From positions 2,604,001 to 2,668,000 of the forward strand of contig NC_083397.1 of the NCBI RefSeq assembly GCF_030864355.1: 64,000 nucleotides of DNA. The letters run 5' to 3'. The stretch comes from Cutaneotrichosporon cavernicola (taxonomy: Eukaryota > Basidiomycota > Tremellomycetes > Trichosporonales > Trichosporonaceae). The notes beneath the pieces are model-generated. The model was given only the letters and a program-made list of their open reading frames with translations. It searched no databases and was not told where the DNA came from. Below, in pieces: positions 1 through 11,600 of the stretch; position 1 is the first letter of the stretch, and each line of letters starts with the position of its first letter. The translations under genes were made by a program, and so were the position numbers.

Positions 1-1228
1 CGCCTGCCGACGTCCCCCAGATCGCGGTGCAGAACGAGGATGGAGGGGAGGAGGCGCCTGTGATGGCCCCTTCGCGCACCCAGACCGTCGAGTTGGCCGC
101 CCGACACGGACTCAACAAATTGAGCGTAATCCTGCACACACTCTTCCCCTCGCTGCAGGGATTCCACCATAAGTCGCTGCTCGGCATGGGTCTGGCGGTG
201 CTCTCCGTCCCTGCCATCTTCATTCTCACCCTCACTCTGCCAGTTACCGACGACGGGCGGACGGACGAAGGCGGCATTGCGCTCCCCGGCGCCGACGATG
301 AGCCACTCGCAGATGCTACGGGCGACGACGACGATGACCGCCGCGTGGCCCCAGAAGTCAGCGGCGATCTCCACCACCTCGTACACAGTGACTTCCCCCA
401 CCGCCGATGGAGCGTGGACGACGAGACAGAGTCATCGTGCTCGGCCTGCTCTGACGAGGACGACTGCATGGTGTTCAATCCGGTGCTCACAGCGGCGCAG
501 TGTATATTTGGACCCGTAGTCTGCGGCTACCTTGTCTTCCGTGAGTTGAAGTTGTGAACTGCGAGCTGACAGACAGAGGACGAACCGTATCTCCGCTGGG
601 TGCTGCTCGGGGCCGGGGTGGCTGGCGCCGTCGTGGCAGTGGCAGTCCTCAAGCTTGCGACTGACGGGACATCGCAGCCGTGGCGCCTCATCCGCTGCTG
701 TTGCGGGTTCATCTGCAGCATGGTGTGGATTGGAACCATTGCTGACGAGGTGGTGTCTGTTCTCATGACGTTTGGCGAGATCTTTGGGCTGAGTGACGCG
801 ATCATCGGATTGACGAGTGAGTCGATGTTCGAGCTTTGCTGATCCCAGTCTTTGCGATCGGCAACTCACTCGCGGACCTCGTTGCGAACGTGACCATCGC
901 ACAGTTTTCCCCGAACATGGCGTATGCGGCGTGCTTTGGTGGGCCGATGTTGAACCTGCTCCTCGGCGTGGGCGCGGGCGGTTCGTATTCGATTCTGTGG
1001 AGCCGGAGCCATACACCCGTCATGCTCGACTTTAGCCCTACTCTGTGGGTTAGCGCTGTCGGCCTTGTCATTGTCCTTGCGACTACAGCCGTGGTCGTCC
1101 CGCTCAACAAGTACCGCATCGACAAGCGGTGGGCGCTGTGCCTACTCATCGCGTACGCGACGCTCATGACGGTCAACGTTGTCGTTGAGATCCGATCGGA
1201 ACGACGTGGTGGAAAAGGCGACGCTTAG
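1..1228 (+). CDS. Cation/Ca2+ exchanger, C-terminal part (5' partial)
   Basis: This is the 3' end of a sodium/calcium-exchanger-family antiporter, which moves Ca2+ across a membrane against Na+, K+ or H+. The reading frame is open from the first base, so the start and the first alpha repeat lie outside the window. Exons 1-540, 577-816 and 849-1228 join in frame across introns of 36 and 32 nt. A long acidic, Asp-rich hydrophilic loop (about residues 80-150 of the visible part) precedes a second membrane block of several hydrophobic helices. That block contains the alpha-2 repeat, with GLSDAIIGLT followed by a GNSLADLVANV segment that matches the G-x-S-x-x-D ion-binding signature. The protein ends with a short basic tail. 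The family is clear. Substrate ions and membrane (vacuole, ER or mitochondrion) cannot be told from this half. Confidence 0.85.
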
Positions 1229-1367
1229 ACATGTCTCGGGATTGAGTTTTTCTTACAGTGTAGTATCCTAGATGGTTGGCATACATGAGCAATGCAGTGT
1301 ATTACAGTGAAGCAATGTGCTGTGAAGCAGTGAAAGTCGTCTATCTCTTGCGTCTAATCTACTCGCC
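1229..1367. other. Convergent 3' region, exchanger / calcipressin
   Basis: This short stretch separates the stop codons of two convergent genes. It presumably holds both 3' UTRs. No further signal was seen. Confidence 0.5.
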
Positions 1368-2431
1368 CTACATGGGCGGCCGAGCGGTCGGCAGAATCCG
1401 CCCAGCAGGAGTGAACCCTCCCCCAGCGAGCCCGCCCGGTCCGCCATGCTGCCGTGGAGCCTCCCACATATCCGCACCCCCAGCGACGATGTACTCTTCG
1501 CCCCATTCGCACTCCTGGTTGGCCGTATCCATATCCTCAACCTCGACGCGCACGCCCCCAACGTCGAGGATAACCTCTGGTCCGGCGCCATGATCGCGCC
1601 CCAGGGCCTGCAGCTGTAGCGCTTCGAGTGCGCGCTTGAGGTCGTCAGCGAGGGGCGTCATGTTAGGTCCGTCTTCGACGATTGGCTCCCATCCCTCGGG
1701 AGGTGAGCCGGGTGGCGAGATGAGGAAATTGCGCTCATGTTCCGGTGGACGGAGGTGGTCCTTCTCAGAGTCGAGAGAGGTAGGCGGAAGACCATACACG
1801 CGGAGTATGTATCTTGTGTCAACGGGAGACAGGAGGTAAGGTGGGAGGGAAGGGAGGAAGGAAGGCAACACCGAAGGGGAGGAAGGAAGGCAACACCGAA
1901 GGGGAGGAAGGAAGGCAACACCGAAGGGGAGGAAGGAAGGCAACACCGAAGGGGAGGAAGGCAGAAGGAAGCTAGGAAGGCATGGTTGACTCACCCATTG
2001 TTCTTATTACTTGAGCGCGACGCCTGCCGCGAATGACCAAAGTACCCCTCCTTTGTTGGCTCTTTCACCTCTGGGACTACCTGCTCCTTGTCCCTCTCCT
2101 TCTCGTCCGTATCGACGAGCGCCACGTCGAGCTTGAGACCGTCCGCGCCGCGTTTGGCCGCCGCAGCATCCCCATCATCGGTATATACTGCAATGATGCG
2201 CCCCATGGCCCGCACAGGCGCCCAGTGCGCTAACGTGCCGTATGCTCCGAACGCATCACGCAGGATCTGGAGTGAGGCCGGGGCGAAGAACGCCTGGTGC
2301 GGGAGAAGGATTGCGAGCGTGTTCGTTTCCGGCTCGGGGTCGTGTGCGAGTGCGGGAGGGAGGTCGAAGCGGCCTGGTGGCATGGCACGGCACGAGGTGG
2401 TTTGGTCGATAGGTGCTGGAGGGGTGGACAT
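1368..2431 (-). CDS. RCN1: Calcipressin (regulator of calcineurin, RCAN)
   Basis: Calcipressin binds the phosphatase calcineurin and tunes Ca2+ signalling in the cytosol. Two exons (2431-1995 and 1812-1368) give 293 residues. The N-terminal half has an RRM-like fold region (NTLAILLP... to GRIIAVY). The second exon opens with YILRVYGLPPT and leads into the family hallmark FLISPPGSPPEGWEP at about residues 175-189, the calcineurin-docking segment. The tail is acidic and ends Gly/Pro-rich. The 182-nt intron has a canonical gtgagt donor and contains a 25-bp minisatellite, listed separately. Identity is secure from the FLISPP motif. It is convergent with the exchanger, so two Ca2+-related genes lie side by side, which may be chance. 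Confidence 0.9.
1857..1967. repeat. 25-bp minisatellite inside the calcipressin intron
   Basis: About four head-to-tail copies of a 25-bp unit containing GGCAACACCGAAGG and a GGAGGAAGGAAGG tail can be read directly. The conserved CAACACC core recurs at 1866, 1891, 1916 and 1941. The array fills most of the single intron of the calcipressin gene and is purine-rich on the + strand. Confidence 0.95.
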
Positions 2432-2953
2432 TGTTGTTATTCAACTAGACCAAGTTGAATATGTTGAATGTAGCAGTTGATTCACAGTTTCAATGTTGTA
2501 ATAGCAGTAATAGTAGCAGTAGTAGTAGTATTCGATGACGCGTCAATCGATCGTGAACAAATTAGGTCGAGTGGCGACTTGGGATGGCCTCACAGAATGG
2601 TTTCATCGAGGTGGAGGCCCGTGACACGTGGCTCGGTTTTAGTGACCGTGATGATTGATAGAGAGCCGAGAATTGAAATAACCTCCACTCACGGTGACCC
2701 GTTTACCCTCGGTAGGCCCACAACCTGAGCGTGTAGGACGCGCGTAGACCTTGTGGCACGTGGATTCCCCCCGCACTCGTACTCCCACTCCCGCACTTTA
2801 CCCCTCGGCCCTCACTGGCCACCGGCTGACAAGCTCACCAGTTGACCGCCCAGCCCACCAACAACAACCCACCTTCCGCTTATAACTAGTTTCCTCCCCA
2901 TCTCCCCTGCCTCGTCCTCTCTCCTCCTCCTCCTCCTCCCCAACTCGCTCACC
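2432..2953. promoter_or_regulatory. Divergent promoter region, calcipressin / nicotinamidase
   Basis: This gene-free stretch separates two divergent genes and should contain both promoters. An inverted repeat ATTCAACT-6 nt-AGTTGAAT (2439-2460) lies just upstream of the calcipressin start. An (AGT)n-like microsatellite covers about 2506-2530. A pyrimidine-rich tract (about 2885-2945) directly precedes the nicotinamidase ATG, as is common in fungal 5' leaders. No TATA box stands out. Confidence 0.5.
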
Positions 2954-3944
2954 ATGGGCAAGACTGCACTCATCATCGTCGACGTCCAGGGCGACTTCCT
3001 CCCGCCCGACGGGTCCCTCATGGTCCCTGCCGGCCTCCTTGTCGCCCCCACCATCCTTGACCTCCTCAAAGACCAGAAGTACAACTGGGACTATGTCGTC
3101 GTCTCCCAGGTACAACATACTTTTGGTTTCAAGTTAATGGCAGGACTACCACCCCACCGGACACATCTCGTTCGCATCCAGCCATCCCGGCCACAAGGTC
3201 TTTTCCGATATCGAACTCAAGGACGGTCGCGGTATTCTGTACGAGCAGAAGCTCTGGCCCGACCACTGTGTACAGGGTACCAAGGGGTGTGAGATTGCGC
3301 CCGAGCTCGTTGCCAAGCTTTCCAAACGTGGCGACACCGTCAAGCTTGTCCGTAAGGTGAGTAATTGCGCAATGTCCACATGGACGAGGCTGGGCTCGGT
3401 GCGATGGGTCCAAGCGCCATTGTGGGTGGTTGGGCTCATTGGCCTGTTTCTCTACTTTGATTCCCAGGATATCGCTCACACCAGGGCTGGCACAAGGACG
3501 TCGAGGCGTACTCGGCGTTCGACGGCTACATGACCGACTTCAACAACCCCGCCGACCCTCCCACCGAGATCGACTACCAGCCTCAGCGCAAGATTGTCCA
3601 GTGGCTCCGTGAGCAAGGCGTGACCAAGGTCGTTGTGACCGGGCTCGCGGCTGAGCTTTGGTGAGCCATCCTCCTCCTTTCTATCTAACGCCAGCGTCTC
3701 GCACACGGCCCTTTCGGCCGTTGCCTCGCGTTTCCAGACGGCCGTTCTCCAGCCCGCCACCCGTGCTCTGGAGGACCGTGATGCCGAGGAACAGTGGGAC
3801 AAGCTCTGTGCGGTCGGTGCGCGTGTCATTGGGCGTTCGAACCGTCCCCGCACGTTGCGGTGGGAGGACGAGCTCAAGCAGTGGCTCGCGGCCGAGGACG
3901 CCGGCGCCTGGCCCGACTGGAAGAAGAAGAACGGCTCGGCTTGA
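2954..3944 (+). CDS. PNC1: Nicotinamidase (isochorismatase fold)
   Basis: Pnc1 hydrolyses nicotinamide to nicotinate plus ammonia in NAD+ salvage and removes an inhibitor of sirtuin deacetylases. Exons 2954-3109, 3144-3356, 3485-3660 and 3695-3944 give 264 residues, close to the family size. ALIIVDVQGDF supplies the catalytic Asp (residue 10). The metal site is Asp53, His55 and His93 (in DYHPTGHISF and PDHC). Lys123 lies at the end of exon 2. The nucleophile Cys182 in GLAAELCVSHTAL is split by the third intron. All catalytic-triad residues are therefore present. The C-terminal tail (about 30 residues, Trp/Lys-rich) is longer than in bakers' yeast. The start has a good context (CACCATGG). Confidence 0.95.
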
Positions 3945-4669
3945 GATCTACCCCTTGGGTTGTACTAGTACGCGCATGCAGAAACTGCGACTTTGACATT
4001 TGCTGCCAAAGTACAAACGTAAGCGCAGGGATGGCCGTGCAAGATCGGCATCGGCGTCTCCACCCATCTCGCCGATCAGACATATCCCCACCTCCACCTT
4101 GCAATTTGCCCACTCTTCCCCACTCGAATTTTCGAACGGTTGGCATCTTTGGAAATCGAACAACTCCGGCGTGATCGGGCTCACTCACCGCTGGGGATAC
4201 GATCCGACTGACACGCTGACGACGATTACACCGCATCTTCTGGTCGCACACGCCACATACCCCACAGGGCCTGGGTTTAACGACACGGCGGCGATCGCGC
4301 ACAAGCCGGATGACATCGTCATCGGCTACTCGGCTCGACCATGTGGCATGTGGCATAGCTCCTGCATCATGAGCTCGTCCTCGATCGGATCGCCACCTCT
4401 CTCGTTGCATGACTCGTTTCTGTCAACTTGTCTGCTACACTTACCCCATGTCCATACCTTATTGCGGGCTTGAAATGATCTGCATCAAGCAGAATGTTGA
4501 CTGCTTTGAAAAGCTGAATGTGTGGGTATTCCGGCAGAGTGCGGGGAGAGCGGTGAGTACAGCCCCGTACTCTTGACGACGACACAATACCCATGCATGA
4601 TGTTACAAGAAGAGGCCAGTCCCTACGCGACACTCCTCAATTCCGCTGTCTCCATCCACTTGTCACCCA
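3945..4669. other. Convergent 3' region, nicotinamidase / MTHFR
   Basis: This 725-nt stretch lies between two convergent stop codons. A 157-codon open frame occurs at 4000-4473 on the + strand, but its composition is unlike the neighbouring genes and it shows no recognisable domain. I see no supported gene here. Confidence 0.45.
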
Positions 4670-6793
4670 CTACTCCAGGAGGAAGCGCCAGAGCGCATCC
4701 TTGTCCTTGTAGTCGTGGTGGATGAGGCTCACGAGCCACCATTCATCCGCAACGCTGTCGAGGTACTTCCTGGCCGGCGAGTCGCGGGGATACAGGCGCG
4801 CCCACTCCTGCCAGATCTCAAACGCCTCCTGCTTCCACGCAAGGAACGAAATCTCTTCGATGATCGTCGACTGCTGGATCTCCTGTCCGGGGAATACACC
4901 CCATGTGACGGCGTTGACGGCGTCTTTCTCCGTATTCGCGCCGTAGTCGCCATTACGGTTGGCTGCGTACATGCTAATCAGGCTCTGGCCTGGTCCACCG
5001 TCTGCGCCCTCGGGTGTCATCGACAGGAGTTTGGCCTCGAGGCGATGCACCTCGGACAGGGGGACGAAGAACTCGACGAACGCCTTCTGGAAGACGTAGC
5101 CGCCGACCGGACCCCAACCGTGCATCGGGTCGTCTGAGGGCGCCGCATCGACGGCGGGCTGAGACCCGACCGTCCAGTACGCCTTGTCCGCGCTGTTGAG
5201 CGTGAGCAGGTGTGGCAAGATAAGGGACGACTCGGGCGACAGTGGCAAGTCGCAGAACGGCGTGGTGGGTGTCCGCTCATCACCACGAAGATACGCCTGG
5301 AAGACAGTGGAGAGGTCGGCAGCGGTCGTGGGTGCACCCCAGTCACGCAGTGCTTGCGCCGGCGTGATTTTCAGTCCCGAACCCCAACCGTCGATCTCGC
5401 CGTACGCTGGCGAGCGCACGTCCGTAAATCGTCCGTTCGGGAACTCGTCCCATGGGTCTTCACCCACGCCCGGGATCACACCAGGTATGGGCGGAAGCTT
5501 GCTTGCGTCGGCCCCGGCAGCAGCAGCACGCTTTAATGTCCACTGCGCGAGCTGGGCAGCGTCTGACGGACGAATGGAGATGGGCAGTCCCTCAACAGTA
5601 GGAAGCGACTGGTCGCTGATCAGCTGGTTGGCGCGTGCACGAGGAGAGCCGTGCACGGGATGCGCATGGTCCAGGGTCCACTCGACGTTCTCGAGGATCG
5701 TCCGAACCGAGCGCTCCAGGTTGAGGGTGCAGAAGTGCACGCCCGGCACGAGCTTGGACCCGATGAGGTCCTTGACCATGTCCGTCGCTAATTGCGCGCC
5801 ATACTGCTTTACCGCGGCGTCGTTGGACTGCTGTCAGCTTCACGAAAACATACCAGAGCTGCGCTGAAACGCAAGCTGCCTTGCGCCCAGAGGCCGCAAA
5901 CGGTGTGAGAGACCATGGACAAACATGTGTGGAGCACAGCCGCAGACCTTGACACCAACCTTAATCGGTTCCAGATCCCGCAGGATCTGTTCAGGAACAA
6001 CACACTTGGTGAGGTTGATCAGGCGGCGGAAAGACGAGTAGCTCTGAATGGGCATGACCCCAGGGATGATGGGTTGCGAGATGCCTGCTGTCAGCTCCAT
6101 CCTCGAAAGCGCACAGCTGGAGCCTTCCTTCTCTCACTCACCGGCAGCACGGCACGCAGCGACCCAAGTCTCGAACTGGGCGACATCGTAGAACAGCTGA
6201 GTGATGATATAGTCAGCACCGGCATCGCACTTGTTCTTGAGCCAATGCATGTCTGATTCGGCGCTCTCGGCATCAGGATGGGTGGTAGGGTATCCCGCTA
6301 CGCCGATGCAGAAAAAGGCGCGGTGCTTGGCGCGGATGTAGCGCACAAGGTCGTCGGCGTGGTTGAACTCATCGATGGCCAGGCTCGACTCGGCTTCTCG
6401 ATACTCGTCGGGGCGGGGTGCGTCGCCACGAAGTGCTAGAATGTTGGTGATACCGAGAGCCCGCGCGCGCTTCTGTCAGGTCCGACGTTAAGGGCAGCTC
6501 ACCTCAAGGGCAGTGTCGACCTTGGCGCGCGGCATGTTGGTGCAAGTGAGATGGAGGATGACCTCCACCCCCATTGCGGCGATGGATTCGGCGAGCTCGA
6601 GTGAGCGTTCTGCCGTGCTTCCCCCCGCACCCCAAGTTACGGAGACGGCGAGAGGCGGGTTGAGCGGCGGCGAGGCAAGGCGCTGGATACGGTCGAGGAG
6701 GTTGGCCACGCCAGGCGCAGTGCGGGGCGGGAAGAACTCGAAGGTGTGGAACGGCGCCTTGTGCTCGGCCATGAGAGTGGTAAGGTGCGGCAT
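4670..6793 (-). CDS. MET12: Methylenetetrahydrofolate reductase (MET12-type)
   Basis: This enzyme reduces 5,10-methylene-THF to 5-methyl-THF with FAD and NAD(P)H, supplying methyl groups for methionine. Exons 6793-6503, 6472-6142, 6084-5960 and 5827-4670 give 634 residues. The catalytic TIM-barrel half shows FEFFPPRT, VTWGAGGST, LHLTCTNM, NILALRGD and ITQLFYD. The fungal regulatory half shows WDEFPNGRF, SPAYGEIDG, HGWGP and VTWGVFPG. SPAYGEIDG and the ending LIHHDYKDKDALW resemble yeast Met12 more than Met13. The third intron (132 nt) has a weak gttggt donor, chosen because LEPIK then joins SNDAAVKQYG as in the family. Reading straight through would insert about 40 unrelated residues. The second intron ends in a CAGCAG tandem acceptor. 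Confidence 0.93.
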
Positions 6794-7889
6794 GGCTAAT
6801 CAACGCCTCGCGAGCTGTGATGAACGGATGTGGTGGAGAAGACTGGGATTCAAGCTGCGGCTGCGACGAATTCGAGTTGCGACTAACCTGGCGACACCTG
6901 ACGAGCGGAATCAAATTTCCAGATGTTCAGGATGGGCGCCTCCACCTACCATGACGTGACTTCGGTATTCAGAAGTCGTTCTATTCTGTGACAGTCGCGA
7001 CGTGATTCATCCGGAGCACTCTATGAGGCATCTATGATGATGTGGTTGGGCAGACCCCGACGACGGAGGTTAGCTTCCCAGTGGGATTCTGCCAAGGTCG
7101 CTTGAGTTTTGAACGTTACTGCACATACACCGAGTCGCCATCTGTATCTGAAGAGAGCTGGGAATGGCATTGGGGCCAGGTCCTTATAGAAGACGGCTCT
7201 CCCCGTTTTGATTAACAAGTCGTTCTTAACGGAACGTTCCAGGCTCTGGGCCGAAGTAGCCCTTGGCCGGGATTTTCTTCAGGACGCAGTATCGGGTTCG
7301 GAACCTTGAGAAATCACACTGTTGCCCCACTAGTCAAGCTCGATTCCGGGGGAAGCAAGGCCGAAGAACATGATAATCGCCGCGATGGCGACACTTGTGT
7401 TGAAAGCGGCGGGAACAACGTAGTTGTTCCTGGGCGTCAGTTTGTCCCGTTCCGTGACCTGTCCACTTCGACTCACTGACTTCCGCTCAATTCCACGCTG
7501 ATCGGCCTCAAGGTAGTTCCGTCTCGCTAGATAACCGTCATTCCTTGCGTATCACGAAGACCTTACGTCTGAGTGGGTCGCTTAGCCCGTAAGCCACTGG
7601 TGCCGGCGTCGAACCCGTGTCGTGCACGACACAGGCAGAGCAAGTCGTTGTTCATTAAGAGTCGACACCACGGCGGCCTGTACCCGACCATAGGGTAAAA
7701 TTGCAATCAAGTTCAAGTTTTCTCTGGACGAGGGGTTCAATCCCGAATGCGATGAGTGATGAACTGGACCAACAGTACAGTAGATGTCCGCTTAGATGGC
7801 AGCCGAAACCACGTGACGTCACACTGCTAAGACACACAACTTGGAACCAGAAGCTTTCCCCACTTGTCACTTCTCCTTGCCTCGCCACC
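6794..7889. other. Divergent intergenic region, MTHFR / DUF1272 gene
   Basis: No supported gene lies in these 1.1 kb. The stretch presumably holds both promoters. A perfect 16-bp palindrome, GTGTCGTGCACGACAC, lies at 7617-7632. I checked the segment around 7570-7640, which looks slightly tRNA-like, but no cloverleaf could be folded. Confidence 0.4.
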
Positions 7890-8123
7890 ATGCTCGAGCT
7901 GCGCCCCAACTGCGAGTCCTGCGACACCGACCTTCCCCCCGAGTCTACCGACGCGTGGATCTGCACGTTCGAATGCACGTGGTGCACGTCCTGCGCAACC
8001 GGCAAGCTTGCGCACAAGTGCCCCAACTGTGGTGGCAACCTCCAGCCCAGGCCCATCCGCCCCGCCGACAAGCTTGCGCGCTTCCCGGCCTCGACGAAGA
8101 GGGTGCTCAAGGACGCGGCCTAA
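7890..8123 (+). CDS. Small cysteine-rich DUF1272 protein
   Basis: This single-exon 77-residue protein has eight or more cysteines in paired CxxC-like patterns: CESC near residue 9, ICTFECTWCTSC near residues 25-36, and KCPNCGGNL near residues 43-51. It matches the DUF1272 family, small proteins best known from bacteria that presumably bind zinc. The frame is open upstream, but the ATG at 7890 is in an excellent context (GCCACCATG) and starts exactly where the family starts (MLELRPNC). Biochemical function is unknown. The tail is basic with a Pro/Arg segment. There is no signal peptide or membrane helix. The absence of introns is unusual for this window and fits, but does not prove, an origin by transfer. 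Confidence 0.85.
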   Translation: MLELRPNCESCDTDLPPESTDAWICTFECTWCTSCATGKLAHKCPNCGGNLQPRPIRPADKLARFPASTKRVLKDAA

Positions 8124-8610
8124 TCGGCTGTAGATTAGCGTCAGCATGGTATTGATGCCAATCCGAAGCCGAGGTTTCTTCTGGCTATGCATTGTATTCG
8201 GCGCAACATGGGGATTCCGTTGGCACCACGTCGCTCTCCATCTCTTGGTTTCACCGCATTATAGTGAATACCGAAGTTGGCTACATGTTATGCTGATGGT
8301 CCAAGTATGTCGCGAAGATGGTTAGGCGGATTGGTAGTGAGGTGCAGAGTTGTAAGCACCGATTCCCGAGTTGGCGGTGTTCTGGCGGGTGTTGATATCA
8401 ACCGGGTATTCACGTGACTGCTCCAGGGATGGAACGGAAGCGGAAGGCGGTAGGGTATGGACTTTCAACCCTCCACTTGGTGAATCGCCAATGTAAATGA
8501 TCTCCCCAATGCTACCAAGCCATTCATACTGTTTTACTCACCATCTCAATACCCCGCAGCCCAACTACCCGTGTCTTGGTCTGGTCTAGCACCTAGCGTG
8601 CTCTACCAAC
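8124..8610. other. Intergenic region downstream of the DUF1272 gene
   Basis: This stretch holds the 3' end of the DUF1272 gene and the promoter of the next + strand gene. No open frame of interest or distinct motif was seen. Confidence 0.4.
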
Positions 8611-11600
8611 ATGCCAGTACCGGACCCCCGCCGCAGGATGAGCCTCGCGGCAGAGTCCCGGCGCATCATAAGCCGCACGGCTCGCCTTCCAGCCTGGGTG
8701 CACCGTGCGCGACAGCTAGTGCCGCCAGTACTCGCCTGTTTCCTGAGCTACATTTGTATTGTTGTGAATCCGCTCAACCGACTAACAGGCCAGTACGTCA
8801 TTCCTCGCGAACCCGCTGACACAAGCTATGCCTTCCTCGTCAACACGTCCGTCATCCTCTTCTATTTCCCCAAGGGCAGAGTCAGTACGATCCTAGAGAA
8901 CAATAGTGCGCACCGCCGAGGCTTGGCTAACACAAGCCATCTCACTGATTGGTGCGCTCGGGGGGTTGGGGTGGTCGAGTGCCGTGCTCGCCGTTGCGGC
9001 GTGGTATGGCACACACTACGGCTCAGACTCAAGCCAGTCGCGCTCCGCGCTCGGCGTCGGGCTGGCATTCCTCAGTCTCATCAACGGTTGTCTCCGGTCG
9101 TACGCACCACGTCTCAACGTCGCCTGTCGTGCTGCCATGTTTTATCCAATCTTTCTGCTCACCTCGGAGCAGCGCATCACCCGCGTATGCCAAGCTGGCT
9201 GGAGTCCTGCTAACATCAGATGAACCAGTGGATGTTCCTCAACCAGTTCTTCGTCACGCTCTTCGCGTACATTGCTGCGACATTGTGCGGCGTGGTGCTA
9301 GCGGAGCACTCGTCAGCACCCCTGCTCGGCACACAGATTGTCGCGTGTGTGCGCACCACATGCGATCTTATCCCGACGTCCTTAGCAGCCATTCTGGAGC
9401 CCGATGCTGAGGACACCGACTCGTCCGTCCCGACTCCGCGCGAGGGTCCACAAGCTGCGACAACGTTACGGGTAGGGGAGAAGGAGCTCGAGGAGCAAAA
9501 CCCGACCACTTCGCGGCAGCAGCTCCTTGCTCAGGACCTCCGCACCGAGGTGGCTGCTATGCGTGCGACGTTCAAGGCGTACTCGTTGGACATTGTGCGT
9601 GCGCGCCACCCACCGAGGGCGCTGCGGCCCGTTATCAAGGTGTTCGGGAGACTCCAGCGCAACGCACTCTTCATGCCAACTGGATACGTACCTGGCGAGC
9701 GAATCCGCAATGCGCTGGAGCGTGCCTATGCGACCCCACATTCGCCTGCAGTTTCACGCGCGTCGAGTCGGCCCGGTACACCGCGGCCGATGCCGAGTGC
9801 AACCAACGAAAATGGGAGTGGTACGCCTATCACGCCCATTGCAGCCAACTTCGACACGGCGACACCCACGACAAGCGCGCTTAACTCGGCCGCAAGCTTG
9901 AAGAGCTTCCGCCTCCATTCGCCGGCTCTTCCGCGCGAGACTGCTGCCGAGCACCTGGCCCGCGAGCTGAGCAAGATTGCAACGCACAGGCATACTGGAA
10001 GCCGTATCCCCAGTGGGAATCACGACAACTCAGCCCGGCGCAAGCTCACCGCAACGTGCGGGAACTTGAGCAACGCGATCATTGCAGCCCTCCGCGGCTC
10101 TGCAACGTTACTGACCGAGGCGTGCGAGTGGCGATGGCGGACACCAGTTGTTTTGCCTCACACGGACCTACTATTGGCACAGCTTAGCGGTGCACTTGAT
10201 GAGCTCGAGAAGCGTCTCAGTGGGATCCTCGACAGTGCCGAAGTGCCGAAGAGCCCTACCTCTGGCGTCGTATTCGAAGATGAGATGACGAGCGATTGGC
10301 TCGACGAAGAAGACAGGTTCCGCATCGCATTCTTCATGATTGCTCTTCTCGACCTTGCACGCGATACCCGCTTTTTGTTACGCACTGCAGGTCGACTGCA
10401 TGACGAGCAGGCTCCCAAGCAATGGTACTTACCCGCTGTTAACTGGCCATGGGCTCCCCTACCCGACGACGCGGTGCTGCCGTCCATCGACAGAGAGGTG
10501 CCGACGGGTACCGACGACCATAATTTCCGGTACAAGAACAATGAGGACCTCGACTTTGTGCAATCGCTCCTGCACGAGTCACGCGAGACGAGCAAGGCGC
10601 GACCGCGCATGGCCGAGGCGCGGACGTTTGGCGAGCGCGCGAACGCTGCGTGGCGCGCCATATGGGACCGCAGCGGAGTCGTGCTCACTCGTGTTCTGCT
10701 CTCGAAGGCCTTCCACACACTCAAGCACTCGCGTCACGTCCACTTCGCGCTCAAGCAGACCATCGGCATCAGTGTACTCTCTCTCGCGGCCTTCCTTCCT
10801 GCTGGAAACAGTGGGCGACAATGGTACGACTCGACGAACGGCGCATGGATGGTTGTGTCGTTCATGTACGTGCTCGAAGTGACCACGGGTGCGACTCTAC
10901 ACGTCGGCTTCTATCGTATGTGGGGGACTTTTATCGGCGCGGTCCTTGGCTACATTGTGAGTTGAGATTTGCGACAACGGCCGTAGCTCACTTGAGTTCA
11001 CCACTATCGCCCACACCAATCCCTACGGCCTGGTCGTCTTGTGCACAGCAGCGTCTGTCCCTATTTCGTACGGCATTCTGTTCACGGAGGTTGCGCCTAT
11101 GGCCATTGTGACGTGAGTTTCGTGCACGTTTGAACCAGCTAACCGCGAGGGGCATCACCCTCCCGCCCATTGTCTTTCTTCAGTACCTCGGTCTCACCCA
11201 AGGCAAGTCCCAGTTCCACATTGCGTGGGAGCGCTTTGTGGATATCGCCATTGGTATCGCTGCCGCCGTCATCATCGGCATGTGGCTGTGGCCCATGCAC
11301 GCGCGAGTACAGTACTTTTCGGCAGTCGCAGACACGATGGATCAGATCACGGAATATTGTAGGATCGTTGGGCGCATTTGAGCTGACGCAGACCTGCGCA
11401 TGTCGCGCGACCTCCTTCGCCCGTCCTTGGTATACAAGGCGAACAACAAGCAGTACCCAATCCTCGAGTCTGCTGTCCGGCGTCACCTCACACGTTCCCG
11501 CATGCTCGTTGATATCCAAACGCGTGAGATCTCGCTCCTCCCGAGGCCCATCAAGCTGTACTCTGAAGTGATCGACCTTGCCGAGCGCCTGATCGAGACG

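Noticed and set aside
4000..4473. 157-codon open frame on the + strand
   Set aside because: It lies between two convergent 3' ends. Composition and codon use differ from real genes here, there is no domain, and other frames are open over it too.
5840..5960. Reading MTHFR through the third intron
   Set aside because: The frame is open for about 40 codons, but the resulting residues are absent in the family, while splicing gives LEPIK-SNDAAVKQYG as expected.
7565..7640. tRNA-like segment (GTCGAACCCG)
   Set aside because: No acceptor or D/anticodon stems could be paired. The GTGTCGTGCACGACAC palindrome explains the apparent stem.
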